Assembly (NCBI GenBank): GCA_937981765.1
Contig: CALJOM010000004.1
Coordinates: forward strand, 105,214 to 169,213
DNA: 64,000 nt
Direction of reading: 5' to 3'
Origin: an uncultured Bacteroidales bacterium
GTDB lineage: Bacteria > Bacteroidota > Bacteroidia > Bacteroidales > Salinivirgaceae
Shown here: positions 28,153 to 38,006 of the stretch, piece after piece
Layout of the letters: each line of letters begins with the position of its first letter
Position numbering within the stretch: the stretch's first letter is position 1
The notes under the pieces: model-generated
Told to the model about the DNA's origin: nothing
Seen by the model: only the letters and a program-made list of their open reading frames with translations
The model's database searches: none
Program-made: the position numbers and the translations under genes

Positions 28153-29469
28153 TTATCTGAAAAGACGAACAATGTCGTTGCCGTTGGCGTAAACAACTAA
28201 TGATAAAAGTATTATCATTCCAACAATCTGGGCATACTCTAGAAATTTTTCGGAAGGTTTATGCCCGGTTATCATTTCGTAGAGCAGAAACATAACGTGT
28301 CCGCCATCAAGGGCCGGGATTGGTAATAGATTAAGGATAGCTAGCATTATGGATAGGAACGCAGTTAAGTTCCAAAAGTTTTGCCAGTTCCATGTTCCAG
28401 GGAATATTTTGCCAATGGTGATAAAACCGCCAAGCGATTCGTAGGCTTTGGTTTTTGGGGAAAAAATCAGCTTAAGTTGTTTCAAGTAGTCGTTGGCAGT
28501 TTTAAAGCCTCGGTTGATTCCGGCTGGAATGGATGCAAAAAGGCCATATTCGGAGGTTTCTATGGGTATTGAAATAGAGGTTTCCGGGTAAACGCCGATT
28601 TTTCCATTGCTCGAAACGGCTACTGGATATGTTAATGTGTCTTGGTTTCGGATAACGGTAACCGCAACGGTTTGATTTTTTCTAGTATCGAGAATCCCAA
28701 TAAGTTGGTCGAGATAGCGGGTTTCTACGGAATCGACCTGAAGAATTTCATCTCCTGGAAGAAGTCCGGCTTTTTGTGCCGGGCTGTTTTCGGAAAAGCC
28801 GCCGATTACCATCAAAATTCTTGGTGAAAATAAAATGTCGTTGTTTTTGATAGCGCGCTGTAAAACCCACGAGGGTATGGCTATATCGAGCTGCTCTGTG
28901 TTTCGTTCTACCTGGACTGTTTGGGCATTGTTGAGTATAATGGTAGATGTAATTTCATTAAATTTTTCCACCGTTTTGAGATCAATGGTGCGAATACGGT
29001 CTCCCGGTTTGAATCCTATGAGTGCTGCGGTACTGTCGGGGACTATTCCGTGCTCCATTTTCGAGAGGGGAATATATTGTTCTCCCCACACAAAAAGAAC
29101 CATGATGTAGATAACTATGGCTAGAATAAAGTTTACCAGAACGCCGCCAATCATAATTAACAGGCGCTGCCATGCGGGTTTAGCCCTGAACTCGTAGGGT
29201 TGTGGGTTTTGTTGAAGCTGCTCTTTATCAAGGGATTCATCAATCATCCCTGATATTTTAACATACCCTCCTAGTGGCAACCAACCAATGCCAAAGGTGG
29301 TTTCTCCGATTTTTTTCGCAAAAAGGGAAAACCAGGGGTTAAAAAATAGATAAAATTTTTCTACACGGGTTTTAAACATTTTGGCAAAAATAAAATGACC
29401 AAACTCGTGTAGAATTATTAACAGCGACAGGCTTAAGAGAAATTGTCCGATTTTTACAAGTATTTCCAT
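28153..29469 (-). CDS. rseP: Site-2 intramembrane protease RseP
   Basis: 438 aa from the ATG at 29469; an upstream TTG would overlap dxr. It is a membrane-embedded zinc protease: HEFGH in the first helix (about 21-25), LPLGGYVKISGM, two PDZ domains in the periplasmic region (PDSTAALIGFKPGDRI and SPAQKAGLLPGDEIL), and the third-ligand motif PIPALDGGHV in a C-terminal helix. It cleaves anti-sigma factors and signal-peptide remnants within the membrane. It is 4 bases downstream of dxr, a pairing seen widely in bacteria. Confidence 0.96.
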   Translation of the reverse strand: MEILVKIGQFLLSLSLLIILHEFGHFIFAKMFKTRVEKFYLFFNPWFSLFAKKIGETTFGIGWLPLGGYVKISGMIDESLDKEQLQQNPQPYEFRAKPAWQRLLIMIGGVLVNFILAIVIYIMVLFVWGEQYIPLSKMEHGIVPDSTAALIGFKPGDRIRTIDLKTVEKFNEITSTIILNNAQTVQVERNTEQLDIAIPSWVLQRAIKNNDILFSPRILMVIGGFSENSPAQKAGLLPGDEILQVDSVETRYLDQLIGILDTRKNQTVAVTVIRNQDTLTYPVAVSSNGKIGVYPETSISIPIETSEYGLFASIPAGINRGFKTANDYLKQLKLIFSPKTKAYESLGGFITIGKIFPGTWNWQNFWNLTAFLSIMLAILNLLPIPALDGGHVMFLLYEMITGHKPSEKFLEYAQIVGMIILLSLVVYANGNDIVRLFR

Positions 29470-29473
29470 AGTG

Positions 29474-30628
29474 TTACGTTTTTTCAATTAATGAAGTGGC
29501 TACCACCCTCGATTCCACATCGGTTTCAATGTAGTCTTGAAGCGTTGGGTGGTCTATTTTTGCGATTTTTTCTACGGTTTGAAGAATGATTTCGGGAATT
29601 TGAGTAAATCCTATTTTTTTTTGCAAAAACGCAGCCACGGCAATTTCATTAGCTGCATTTACAATACAGGCATGATTTCCCTTTTTTATGAGAGCCTCAT
29701 AGGCAATTTTCAGGCAAGGGAATTTTTGTGTATCAGGCTTTTCGAAAGTTAAGGAGTGGATTGGGTCGAATTTGTAGCGTTCAAACGTATTTGGTAGCCT
29801 GTTGGGGTAGGCCATGGCATACTGGATAGGGAGGCGCATGTCGGGAAGTCCCATCTGCGCTTTAATACTTCCGTCGGAAAATTGAACCAAGCTGTGAATT
29901 ATCGATTGTGGGTGAATAACCACGTCGATTTGGTCAGGCCTGAGGTCGAAAAGCCAACGGGCTTCAATTACCTCAAGCCCTTTATTCATCATGGTTGCAG
30001 AGTCGATGGTGATTTTTGCCCCCATACTCCAGTTCGGATGCTTTAGGGCGTTTTCCGGGGTAACGTGTTTCAGTTGTTCTAAGGAATAATTTCGGAACGG
30101 CCCTCCGGAAGCTGTTAGTACAATTTTTTCCACCGATGTGGGATTTTCTCCCTGCAGGCATTGAAAAATGGCGGAATGTTCGGAATCTACCGGAATAATT
30201 TGCACTGAATGTTTCCTGGCAGCTTCAGTTACTAAATCGCCCGCCACCACAAGTGTTTCCTTGTTTGCCAAAGCAATGTTTTTCCGCGATTCTATGGCTT
30301 TTAACGTTGGAATTAATCCGGCAAACCCTACCATAGCGGTAACTACTAGGTCGGCATCGATGGATGCGACTAAATCGTTGATAGCCGTTGAACCGCTGAG
30401 AACGGTTATGCCTGTGCCAAAAAGCCCCGCACGTACATATTCGTAGTAGGATTTATTAGCAATAACAACGTATTTTGAGTTTACCGCTTTGGCTTGTTCA
30501 ATGAGCAGATCGGCCGAACTATTGGCCGTTAGCATCTCAACCTTAAATTTGTCCGGATGTGTTTTTACAACTTCTATGGTTTGTGTTCCAATGGATCCGG
30601 TGCTACCAAGAATAATTATTTTTTTCAA
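29474..30628 (-). CDS. dxr: 1-deoxy-D-xylulose 5-phosphate reductoisomerase
   Basis: 384 aa, full length. It converts DXP to MEP in the non-mevalonate isoprenoid pathway. NADPH-binding motif ILGSTGSIGTQT is at residues 5-16; the catalytic core includes ALANKETLVVAG, PVDSEHSAIFQ, LTASGGPFR, HPNWSMGAKITIDSATMMNK and the conserved N-A-A-N-E motif in IVNAANEIAV. It is located between the M23 gene (19-base gap) and rseP. No other MEP-pathway gene is in the window; uppP and the polyprenyl-phosphate transferases at 45973-46755 and 57145-59027 depend on its product. Confidence 0.98.
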   Translation of the reverse strand: MKKIIILGSTGSIGTQTIEVVKTHPDKFKVEMLTANSSADLLIEQAKAVNSKYVVIANKSYYEYVRAGLFGTGITVLSGSTAINDLVASIDADLVVTAMVGFAGLIPTLKAIESRKNIALANKETLVVAGDLVTEAARKHSVQIIPVDSEHSAIFQCLQGENPTSVEKIVLTASGGPFRNYSLEQLKHVTPENALKHPNWSMGAKITIDSATMMNKGLEVIEARWLFDLRPDQIDVVIHPQSIIHSLVQFSDGSIKAQMGLPDMRLPIQYAMAYPNRLPNTFERYKFDPIHSLTFEKPDTQKFPCLKIAYEALIKKGNHACIVNAANEIAVAAFLQKKIGFTQIPEIILQTVEKIAKIDHPTLQDYIETDVESRVVATSLIEKT

Positions 30629-30647
30629 GGCCTGTAAAAAGATAAGG

Positions 30648-31514
30648 TTAGTTAAACGAAACGTATAAGGCTGGGTTTAAGGGGCTTCCTTTGTACCAAA
30701 TTTCGAAATGCAAATGGGGCCCGGTACTGTATTCTCCAGTATTACCAACAACAGCAATTGGCTCTCCAGCATAAACAAGGTCTCCTTGTTTTTTTAATAT
30801 TTTAGAGTTGTGTTTATAAACGCTTATTATCTCGTTGTCGTGCTGAATTTGAATTGTATTACCTCCTTCTAGAGTCCAGCCTGCGTAAATAATTGTTCCC
30901 GACAAGGTGGCGCAAATAAAGCTTTCTGGTTTTGTTACTATGTCGATGCCGTAGTGTTGCTCTGTTAGGTTAAAAGCATTGCTCACCACACCTAGCACCG
31001 GAGGGAAGAATTGAATTTGACCCAGGCTGACTTCTTCTTTGGTTTTCCTGATGGGCGAAATATTGGTTACGCGGGCGTATTCAACCTGAGCACGGATAAT
31101 GGAATCGTATTGCCGGGAAATAGTTGTGTCGGTTATCATTGTCCTAAGTGTTGATGACACCATTTTCCCTTCGGCCATGGGATTGCCCGTCAAAATCTTT
31201 TTAACGTTATTAATGTATAGCTCCTGTCGTTGAATTGCCAGGGCTAAGCTATCGGTTTTTAAGGAGTTGTCAATCAATGCCTGGCGCATTTCGGCGGTTG
31301 GATATTCCGGTATCCATTGCTTTAGTGGGGTGTAGATTACCAGTAAAACCCCAATTACAATTAGCAGTATTGATATAATGCCGAATCCATAAATAAGGTT
31401 TCCCAACGACAACCTGAACGACCACTCTTCTTCGAAGGTATTTTCGTTCATAAGTACAATTTTGTACCGTTGTTTGAGCGGGTTGGGCTTCTTTTTCTGC
31501 TTTTCTTTAGCCAT
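30648..31514 (-). CDS. M23 (LytM-type) murein endopeptidase
   Basis: 288 aa from the ATG at 31514. It has a basic cytoplasmic N-terminus (AKEKQKKKPNPLKQRYKIV), one transmembrane helix near residues 43-65, a periplasmic helical stalk, and a C-terminal LytM domain (about 165-288). Metal-binding residues are intact: HYGIDIV supplies the first His and Asp, and GPHLHFEIWYKG the HxH pair; VAGNTGE-like VVGNTGEYSTG precedes it. It should cut peptidoglycan cross-bridges. This active protease contrasts with the degenerate EnvC-like protein at 2169. It has its own promoter and is separated from hemD by a terminator. Confidence 0.92.
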   Translation of the reverse strand: MAKEKQKKKPNPLKQRYKIVLMNENTFEEEWSFRLSLGNLIYGFGIISILLIVIGVLLVIYTPLKQWIPEYPTAEMRQALIDNSLKTDSLALAIQRQELYINNVKKILTGNPMAEGKMVSSTLRTMITDTTISRQYDSIIRAQVEYARVTNISPIRKTKEEVSLGQIQFFPPVLGVVSNAFNLTEQHYGIDIVTKPESFICATLSGTIIYAGWTLEGGNTIQIQHDNEIISVYKHNSKILKKQGDLVYAGEPIAVVGNTGEYSTGPHLHFEIWYKGSPLNPALYVSFN

Positions 31515-31531
31515 GGTTGATTTTAAAACGG

Positions 31532-31562
31532 TAAAAATAGTGGTTTGTTTTAATTTTGTCAA
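31532..31562 (-). promoter_or_regulatory. Promoter of the M23 endopeptidase operon
   Basis: On the minus strand, TTGACA (31562-31557), then TATTTTTA (31539-31532) 20 bases after the TTG. This fits the -33 TTG / -7 TAnnTTTG spacing with one mismatch in the -7 box. Confidence 0.5.
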
Positions 31563-31592
31563 GTAAATGTTTTGCGATAATCGGGTTTGGTA

Positions 31593-31631
31593 TAAACAAA
31601 AATCTCTCTACGTTTTCGGCGCAGAGAGATG
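31593..31631 (-). terminator. Terminator after hemD
   Basis: Minus-strand stem ATCTCTCTGCG / CGTAGAGAGAT (one mismatch, loop CCGAAAA) followed by TTTTTG TTT. It separates the hemD operon from the M23-dxr operon. Confidence 0.88.
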
Positions 31632-31650
31632 TTGCAAGAAAAATGGGGAT

Positions 31651-32403
31651 CTATTTTTTCTTTTTTCGGGCTTCTGTTAAAAACTGATCTAGGGCCATTA
31701 TCATGGAAGGGGCCTCTGGCCTGGGTGCCATAATGTCGAGCCTAAGGCCTGCCGCGAGAATCGCGGCATGAGTTGTGGGGCCAAAACCTCCAATAGCAGT
31801 TTCTCCCTGAACAAAATTTGGAAAATTTTCAAACAAAGAGGTTATTCCGCCTGGCGAAAAGAATACTAGGGCCTGGTAGTTATTGATATCTACGTCGATT
31901 AGATTGCTCGAAACGGTTCGGTATAAAATTACCGATCGGAAGTTGACGTTTTCTTTAGAGAGTTTATTGGGAATTTCTTGGGTGTGTATGTCGGAGAGGG
32001 GGACCAGAAAATTTTCGGTTTTGTATTTATGAATAAGTTTGATCAAATCGTCAAATTTACCGTTACCGAAAGATATTTTTCGCTTTCGGTATGTTACGTA
32101 TTTTTGTAAATAGAGAGCTACCAATTCCGACACGCATAAATAGCGCATGGTTTCAGGGACTGTTACTCGCATTTCCTCACATAAACGGAAATAGTGGTCG
32201 ATAGCGGTTTTAGAGGTGAAAATAACAGCAGAATAATCCAGAAAATTGATTCGTTCTTTTCTTAGCTCCTTGGCATCAACTCCCTGAACACGAATAAATT
32301 GCCGGAATTCGAAATTAACATTATGTTTTTCTGCTAGTTCTTGATAAGGGTTTTTTTCTGTTTCGGGAGAGGGTTGTGAAATAAGAATGTTCTTAATTTT
32401 CAA
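31651..32403 (-). CDS. hemD: Uroporphyrinogen-III synthase
   Basis: 250 aa. The family is poorly conserved, but the two-domain alternating pattern is clear: KIKNILISQPSPETEKNPYQ at the N-terminus, DYSAVIFTSKTAIDHYF (SKxAV-like loop), KTENFLVPLSD, and YQALVFFSPGGITSLFENFP (typical FxSPSGV region) followed by GGFGPTTHAAILAAGL (the GxxTAxAL motif, here GPTTHAAIL). It cyclises hydroxymethylbilane with ring-D inversion in tetrapyrrole synthesis, relevant to haem and, with MetH and QueG, cobalamin. It sits 33 bases after the DUF4271 gene, the usual Bacteroidota pairing. The C-terminus ends in a basic ARKKKK tail. Confidence 0.88.
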   Translation of the reverse strand: MKIKNILISQPSPETEKNPYQELAEKHNVNFEFRQFIRVQGVDAKELRKERINFLDYSAVIFTSKTAIDHYFRLCEEMRVTVPETMRYLCVSELVALYLQKYVTYRKRKISFGNGKFDDLIKLIHKYKTENFLVPLSDIHTQEIPNKLSKENVNFRSVILYRTVSSNLIDVDINNYQALVFFSPGGITSLFENFPNFVQGETAIGGFGPTTHAAILAAGLRLDIMAPRPEAPSMIMALDQFLTEARKKKK

Positions 32404-32436
32404 GGCTGTGCAGTTTTAATGGTTTATCCCCTTTTA

Positions 32437-33471
32437 CTAAAACTGCCGAAACTGGGACAGAACTAACACAATCGGACCAATTTCGACGCTGCAAAGGTAC
32501 AAAAACAAATGGAAATTTGAAAATCTTTTTATGGATGTAATTTGTGCTAAGCGAATGAGTCGTAAAAGGTATAAAATTGCTCCAACGAAGATAAGAAGGG
32601 TGAATACCGGTTCAATAAGGCTGGGCGGCACGTACGGTAAAAGCACTGCAATTGGGAGATAGAGCAGGGCTGTGAGTTTTGTATACAGGTTGCTGTGAAA
32701 TAGAATTTCGTTAACAATGTCGGAGATGTTCAGTATATACGCCATTAACCGGTTCAGTGTAGCCTTAAGGACTGATAGTATTAGAATAACGCCCGAAAAA
32801 ATAAAGAAATGTACCCAATAGGGTAGTTCCAAGATAGTTAACCCATAATAATCGGCAGCCAAAGTTAGTAGTAGCCCCAGAGTGGCAACAAATAAAAAGT
32901 CGATTATCCCAAAAAGACGGCTTATTAAAACACTTTTTTCGAAATAAATCCGGCTGGCTTGGTTTAAAATAAAAGCTGCACGTAGTACCGGAGTTAGTAG
33001 TTTGCCCAACGAGATTCGTGTGTATCCAACTAAAAGAAGTATGCCTATAATTGTAACTGTTGCCCAGTTTGTGGAGGTAATATAGTGTTCGGGTTTCCAA
33101 ACCTGATATACTACACCGCTGATCACCTCTTGATAAGGAACATAGTCCTTACTGCGTTCTACCACTGGAATTGGTGCGGCCTTATTTTCAGGTATGGGAA
33201 AAAGCTCTTTATTGCTGATTGGGTCGTAGGTGGTGGGGTTTTTATAATGGGTTGTTGAGATGTTGTTTACGGGGGTTACTGGGTTCAAAACTGGTGTTGT
33301 GGGCTGAAGTCGAAAATATTCGACTCCAAAGATTTCAGCGGTTTTTGAAGGTATGTGCTTATTTTGAAGAACGTCGAACAGTGGCAGGAAAGAAAAAAAG
33401 GTTTCTTGAGGCAACGTTGGTTCGTTACCTGAAGGTATTTCCTGTGGGATAAACGATTCAAAAGGGTTCAC
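32437..33471 (-). CDS. DUF4271 membrane protein
   Basis: 344 aa. The first 110 residues are soluble, proline-rich and low in complexity (TPVLNPVTPVNNISTTHYKN); after this come about seven transmembrane helices that make up the DUF4271 domain, beginning near WATVTIIGILLLVGYTRISL and including FLYLCSVEIGPIVLVLSQF at the end. The function is unknown. Its consistent position directly upstream of hemD in Bacteroidota suggests a link to tetrapyrrole synthesis or to the envelope, but nothing in the sequence decides this. The ATG overlaps the glycosyltransferase stop by 4 bases. Confidence 0.85.
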   Translation of the reverse strand: MNPFESFIPQEIPSGNEPTLPQETFFSFLPLFDVLQNKHIPSKTAEIFGVEYFRLQPTTPVLNPVTPVNNISTTHYKNPTTYDPISNKELFPIPENKAAPIPVVERSKDYVPYQEVISGVVYQVWKPEHYITSTNWATVTIIGILLLVGYTRISLGKLLTPVLRAAFILNQASRIYFEKSVLISRLFGIIDFLFVATLGLLLTLAADYYGLTILELPYWVHFFIFSGVILILSVLKATLNRLMAYILNISDIVNEILFHSNLYTKLTALLYLPIAVLLPYVPPSLIEPVFTLLIFVGAILYLLRLIRLAQITSIKRFSNFHLFLYLCSVEIGPIVLVLSQFRQF

Positions 33472-34778
33472 TTGGTGCTTATTTGGGTTAGAAACCCGGC
33501 CACTTTACCGGTTTGGTTTTTCACGGAAAATTGTTCAATGTTCCGGGTATCAGTAGTGTTGTTGCCCGTGAGATAGGCCTGATAGCAGTTCTCGAGGAAG
33601 TTGCGTATTCCCGCATAGTCATTGTATCCGAAGCTCTTTCCGGCATTGGTTGACTCTAAAATTTTGCTAACGTCCGAATCGGATGGCCCAAGGCAAAGAA
33701 TTGGCCTTCCTGAGCGGAGATATTCGAAAAGTTTTCCGGGTATTCGTCCACGGGCGTTCTCGGCTTTGTTGAGTGGGAGTAGAAGAATCTGGCTGGTAAT
33801 TGTGCGCTCAATGGCTTCTATGCGATTTATAGCACCTGGCATCCAGGTGTTTTCTGATAAATAATTTTGTTTCAACGATTCAACCACGCTGATATCTACC
33901 ATCCCCGGAAGTTGAATCCAAAGGGACTTGGCAAAGCCGGGAATCTCTTTTTTCATGTCGGCAAGCACTTTAAATAGAACATCCGGCAATCGGTCAAATC
34001 CAAGGAGTCCTGCATGAGTTATTGTGAATTTTGTGTCGGGTTGCAGATTTAGATTTGAGAATTCCTCTTCATCGTAACCCCAGTAAATCACATCTACGTT
34101 GCGGGCTCCAATAGCTTCCAGGTCTTCTTTCCACGATGGACTTGCAATGGTTATTTTTTTTGCTGTACGAAACACCTCCTGTTCCATCTTCACATGGCGT
34201 TTGTGTGCCCATCGGGTGATTTTCAGTAGTTTATAATAATCCACCTGAGTCCATGGGTCTTGAAAATCGGCAAGCCATGGAATACCAAATTTTTTCGATA
34301 GCCGGCACGCAATAACCGTATTGGTATGAGGTGGACCGTTGCTAAGTATGGCATCAACCTTATTGGTTGCCAACCATTTGGAAAGGTATTTTACGGAAGG
34401 TTTTATCCAAAACATCCGGGCGTCTGGAATAAAAAAGTTGCCACGAATCCATATTGCAAGATTGTCAATCCAGGTGCGTTTATCGCGTACGTGTACCGGA
34501 TTGTTCATTGGCGACGACCGCTTTCGGCCGGAAGCTAATTTAAACAAGTCGTAGGGTTCCCAGATAGGGTGTTTTAGAATGGTTAGGTTTACGGGTATGT
34601 GTGCAAAATTTGTTTTGTCAATATAGGGATAATGTGCGTTTTCGGCTGTGTAGACAATTGGCTCCCATCCGAAATCTCTAAGATATTTCGCAAATTTGAG
34701 GCATCGATGAACGCCTATTCCGCCTGAGGGAGGCCAATAGTAGGTTATGATAAGTACTTTTTTTCGTTCCTGATTCAT
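33468..34778 (-). CDS. GT4-like glycosyltransferase
   Basis: 436 aa with the GT-B two-Rossmann layout. The N-terminus KKVLIITYYWPPSGGIGVHR is the classic donor-independent glycine loop of GT4 enzymes. The C-terminal domain has KLFEYLRSGRPILCLGPSDSD, which carries the EX7E-type region (here GKLFEYLRSGRPI). There is no signal or membrane helix, so it acts on the cytoplasmic face of the membrane. Sugar donor and acceptor are unknown. It heads the operon with DUF4271 and hemD, an unusual mix of functions. Confidence 0.88.
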   Translation of the reverse strand: MNQERKKVLIITYYWPPSGGIGVHRCLKFAKYLRDFGWEPIVYTAENAHYPYIDKTNFAHIPVNLTILKHPIWEPYDLFKLASGRKRSSPMNNPVHVRDKRTWIDNLAIWIRGNFFIPDARMFWIKPSVKYLSKWLATNKVDAILSNGPPHTNTVIACRLSKKFGIPWLADFQDPWTQVDYYKLLKITRWAHKRHVKMEQEVFRTAKKITIASPSWKEDLEAIGARNVDVIYWGYDEEEFSNLNLQPDTKFTITHAGLLGFDRLPDVLFKVLADMKKEIPGFAKSLWIQLPGMVDISVVESLKQNYLSENTWMPGAINRIEAIERTITSQILLLPLNKAENARGRIPGKLFEYLRSGRPILCLGPSDSDVSKILESTNAGKSFGYNDYAGIRNFLENCYQAYLTGNNTTDTRNIEQFSVKNQTGKVAGFLTQISTK

Positions 34779-34803
34779 GAATAGTAACTGTTCGATTTTA
34801 GGC

Positions 34804-34811
34804 CAAAATTA
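34804..34811 (-). promoter_or_regulatory. -7 promoter box of the glycosyltransferase-hemD operon
   Basis: Minus strand TAATTTTG, an exact TAnnTTTG match 25 bases before the ATG at 34778. No clear -33 element. Confidence 0.5.
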
Positions 34812-35043
34812 GCAATATTGTAAATAAGTTGGAGTTTCTTTTCTGTCATTGCGACGCTTTTTCGATTGTTTGTTTGGCGACCAATGACTTGTCTTTTCCT
34901 GTTTTCTGTGGTTTAACCAGGTTCAAAACAATCCGTTTCGGTTTTCAATTCATGGTTTTTGGGGCTCCATTTTCAAAATGAATCTCTTAAAAAATTTCTT
35001 GATATGGCAAGGAATGCTACTCTCCTGAAATTGATAAAATTAC

Positions 35044-35051
35044 TATCTTTG
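35044..35051 (+). promoter_or_regulatory. -7 promoter box for valS
   Basis: TATCTTTG, an exact TAnnTTTG match 39 bases upstream of the chosen ATG at 35091. It lies inside the longer in-frame extension, which argues against the earlier start. Confidence 0.6.
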
Positions 35052-35090
35052 CCGTTCAAAATTTTAGAAAATTTCAAAACGTATTTCGCC

Positions 35091-37730
35091 ATGGCAGAAC
35101 TTGCATCGAGGTATAATCCCACAGAAATCGAACAGAAATGGTACCAGTATTGGATGGATAACGGGTATTTTAACTCCGACCCGGATAACCGAGAACCTTT
35201 TACGGTAGTTATCCCGCCACCGAATGTCACTGGAGTGCTGCACATGGGGCATATGCTTAACAATACCATTCAGGATATTTTGGTACGTCGTGCCCGGATG
35301 CAGGGAAAAAATGCCTGTTGGGTTCCGGGAACCGACCACGCCAGTATAGCAACCGAGGCTAAAGTGGTTGCTAAGTTAAAATCGGAAGGGATCGAGAAAA
35401 CATCGTTAACTCGCGAAGAGTTTCTAAAACATGCCTGGGAGTGGAAAGAAAAACATGGCGGAATAATACTCGAGCAGTTGAAAAAACTAGGAGCGTCGTG
35501 CGACTGGCGACGCACAAAGTTTACCATGGACCCACCCATGACCGAAAGCGTGCTCCGCGTCTTTGTCGACCTTTACAATAAAGGCTTGATTTATAGGGGA
35601 GTGAGAATGGTGAATTGGGATCCTCAAGCCCAAACTGCCGTGAGCGATGAAGAGGTAATTTACCGTGAAGTTGAATCCAAATTGTATTACCTCAAATATT
35701 ACCTTGAAGAAGATACCACAACCTTTATAACGATTGCAACCACGCGTCCCGAAACTATTTTGGGCGATACAGCAGTGTGTGTAAATCCAAACGATGAACG
35801 TTATAAGGCTTTTGTTGGTAAAAAAGTTTTGGTACCACTCATCAATCGCCCGATACCTGTTATTCAAGATGGCTATGTTGAGATGGATTTTGGAACTGGA
35901 GCTTTGAAAATTACTCCGGCACACGACATCAACGATTATGAAATTGGAATTCGTCACAATCTCGATTCTATTGACATTTTTAACCCTGACGGAACACTTA
36001 ATGTTAAAGCACAGCTCTACATCGGTAAAGACCGGTTTGTGGTTCGGGAGGAGATTGTTAACGACCTTCAAAAAGCCGGGCACATTGTAAAAATCGAAAA
36101 CTACACCAACAAAATAGGTTTTAGTGAGCGCACCAACGCCGTTATTGAGCCCAAGCTCTCTACACAGTGGTTCCTGCGAATGAAAGAGTTGGCCAAACCT
36201 GCCCTGGATGTGGTAATGAACGACACGGTACGCTTCCATCCAGCAAAAATGAAAAACACCTACAAACATTGGATGGAAAACATTCAGGATTGGTGTATCA
36301 GTCGCCAGCTATGGTGGGGACAACGTATTCCAGCATATTATCTGCCAGAAGGGAACGATTTTGTAGTAGCCCTTACAGCCGAAGAGGCCTTGGAGCTTGC
36401 TAAAAAGAAAACCGGAAATCAAAACCTTACTATTGACCAACTTCGTCAGGATGAAGATTGCCTCGACACATGGTTTTCCTCGTGGTTGTGGCCAATTTCT
36501 GTGTTCGACGGAATAAATAACCCCGGTAATCCGGAAATAAAATATTACTATCCTACTAACGACCTGGTTACAGCACCCGAAATTATGTTTTTCTGGGTTG
36601 CACGCATGATTATGGCCGGATTGGAATATTGCAAGGACGTTCCCTTCAGAAATGTTTACTACACAGGAATCGTCCGCGACCATCTACGACGCAAAATGTC
36701 GAAATCGCTTGGGAACTCACCCGACCCGATCGAACTTATGAATGTTTACGGGGCCGATGGTGTTCGTGCTGGAATGCTATTGTGCTCCCCTGCCGGAAAC
36801 GATTTGCTTTACGACGATTCGTTACCCGAACAGGGCCGAAATTTCGGAAACAAAATCTGGAACGCTTTCCGACTGGTTAAAACATGGAAGGTGGATAATT
36901 CAGCGCAACCCACTCCGGCAGCCAGCGAAGCAATATTGTGGTTCGAAAACAAACTTAATCAAACCATTCAACAGGTTGACCAACATTTTGAAAACTATCG
37001 GATTAGCGACGCCCTTATGACGCTTTATAAGCTTTTCTGGGACGATTTTGCCAGCTGGTACCTTGAAATTATTAAACCCGCCTTTGGACAACCTATCGAT
37101 GGTTACACCTACCAAAAAACCATTGAGTTTTTCGACAAAAAACTTCGCCTGCTTCACCCATTCATGCCTTTTTTAACCGAAGAGATATGGCAAAATCTGG
37201 AAACCCGGAAAAAAGGCGAATCCATTATGGTAAGCCCGATGCCGAAGGCCGGTAGGTTCGACCAAAACATTATTGATCAATTCGATTTCCACATTGAATT
37301 AGTAAAAGCCATTCGTGCCGTCAGGGCCGACAAAAACATTCCAAATAAGCAGGACCTGGAGGCTTATGTTCGTTTTAACGGCAATTCAAAAGCTCTTAAT
37401 TTTAGCCACACAGTGGTTAAATTAACCAATCTGAAAACATTGAACGTCACCGAAAAACCACTATCCAACGCTGCGGTTGTTCTTGTTTTCACCCACGAGC
37501 TTTACATACCTCTAACAGGCTTGGTTGATGCTGCCGAAGAAATCAAAAAAATAGAAGCCGAATTGGAATACGCCCGAGGCTTTTTGAACTCAGTGATGAA
37601 CAAACTTAACAACGAAAAATTTGTGAACTCAGCCCCCGAAAAGGTTGTAGAGGCAGAACGAAAAAAACGCGCCGATGCCGAAACCAAAATTGCCGCCCTG
37701 GAAGCTCAGCTGGCAGCCCTAAAAAAATAA
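35091..37730 (+). CDS. valS: Valyl-tRNA synthetase
   Basis: 879 aa from the ATG at 35091 ([20 protein letters not shown]), chosen over an upstream start because the promoter box lies between them and homologues start here. It is a class I enzyme: the HIGH motif is HMGH in [14 protein letters not shown], the editing (CP1) domain includes [17 protein letters not shown], the tRNA-dependent [14 protein letters not shown] region follows, and KMSKS is present as [16 protein letters not shown]. The anticodon-binding domain and a C-terminal coiled-coil arm ([20 protein letters not shown] to the end) complete it. It attaches Val to tRNA-Val. Monocistronic, with a strong terminator. Confidence 0.98.
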   Translation: MAELASRYNPTEIEQKWYQYWMDNGYFNSDPDNREPFTVVIPPPNVTGVLHMGHMLNNTIQDILVRRARMQGKNACWVPGTDHASIATEAKVVAKLKSEGIEKTSLTREEFLKHAWEWKEKHGGIILEQLKKLGASCDWRRTKFTMDPPMTESVLRVFVDLYNKGLIYRGVRMVNWDPQAQTAVSDEEVIYREVESKLYYLKYYLEEDTTTFITIATTRPETILGDTAVCVNPNDERYKAFVGKKVLVPLINRPIPVIQDGYVEMDFGTGALKITPAHDINDYEIGIRHNLDSIDIFNPDGTLNVKAQLYIGKDRFVVREEIVNDLQKAGHIVKIENYTNKIGFSERTNAVIEPKLSTQWFLRMKELAKPALDVVMNDTVRFHPAKMKNTYKHWMENIQDWCISRQLWWGQRIPAYYLPEGNDFVVALTAEEALELAKKKTGNQNLTIDQLRQDEDCLDTWFSSWLWPISVFDGINNPGNPEIKYYYPTNDLVTAPEIMFFWVARMIMAGLEYCKDVPFRNVYYTGIVRDHLRRKMSKSLGNSPDPIELMNVYGADGVRAGMLLCSPAGNDLLYDDSLPEQGRNFGNKIWNAFRLVKTWKVDNSAQPTPAASEAILWFENKLNQTIQQVDQHFENYRISDALMTLYKLFWDDFASWYLEIIKPAFGQPIDGYTYQKTIEFFDKKLRLLHPFMPFLTEEIWQNLETRKKGESIMVSPMPKAGRFDQNIIDQFDFHIELVKAIRAVRADKNIPNKQDLEAYVRFNGNSKALNFSHTVVKLTNLKTLNVTEKPLSNAAVVLVFTHELYIPLTGLVDAAEEIKKIEAELEYARGFLNSVMNKLNNEKFVNSAPEKVVEAERKKRADAETKIAALEAQLAALKK

Positions 37731-37758
37731 TGTTTGTTAAAAATTATTTCGTTAGTAC

Positions 37759-37790
37759 CACGGCCCCCATTTAGCGGGGGCCTTTTTGTT
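37759..37790 (+). terminator. Terminator of valS
   Basis: Stem GGCCCCC / GGGGGCC with loop ATTTAGC, followed by TTTTTGTTTTT, 28 bases after the valS stop. Confidence 0.9.
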
Positions 37791-37861
37791 TTTGGTTTTT
37801 AAGGGCTTAATAATGAATGTTCACACGGTAAGATATAATAAATCGCACAAGCTTGCCTCGC

Positions 37862-37874
37862 AGGGTGAGGTGTA
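37862..37874 (+). repeat. 13-base repeat shared with 55501-55513 (copy 1)
   Basis: AGGGTGAGGTGTA occurs here and at 55501-55513. Both copies follow an AGCTTGC element within about 10 bases, and both lie downstream of a rightward gene's end. Here CCTC upstream can pair with GAGG. Confidence 0.4.
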
Positions 37875-38006
37875 AAAAATTGGCACTAGCCGCTCTAAAA
37901 AATGACTGTTGATTTTTTTTTGCGCTGATAAAAAGCATTCATTTAACCTGATGGATGTTAGTAAGTAATACCATATCAGTGTTTAAAAAAAAACAGAGGC
38001 TGATTT

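Larger units (their letters stand above)
34779..35090. other. Divergent intergenic region (glycosyltransferase operon / valS)
   Basis: 312 bases between divergent genes. It holds promoter boxes for both directions (34804-34811 and 35044-35051). No T-box or other aminoacylation-sensing leader was recognised before valS. No additional gene is apparent. Confidence 0.5.

Noticed and set aside
34779..35090. T-box or other riboswitch before valS
   Set aside because: No conserved T-box sequence or specifier hairpin seen; a plain -7 box explains the region.
35487..36269. 260-codon minus-strand frame
   Set aside because: Lies antisense within valS, has no family features and mirrors valS codon structure.
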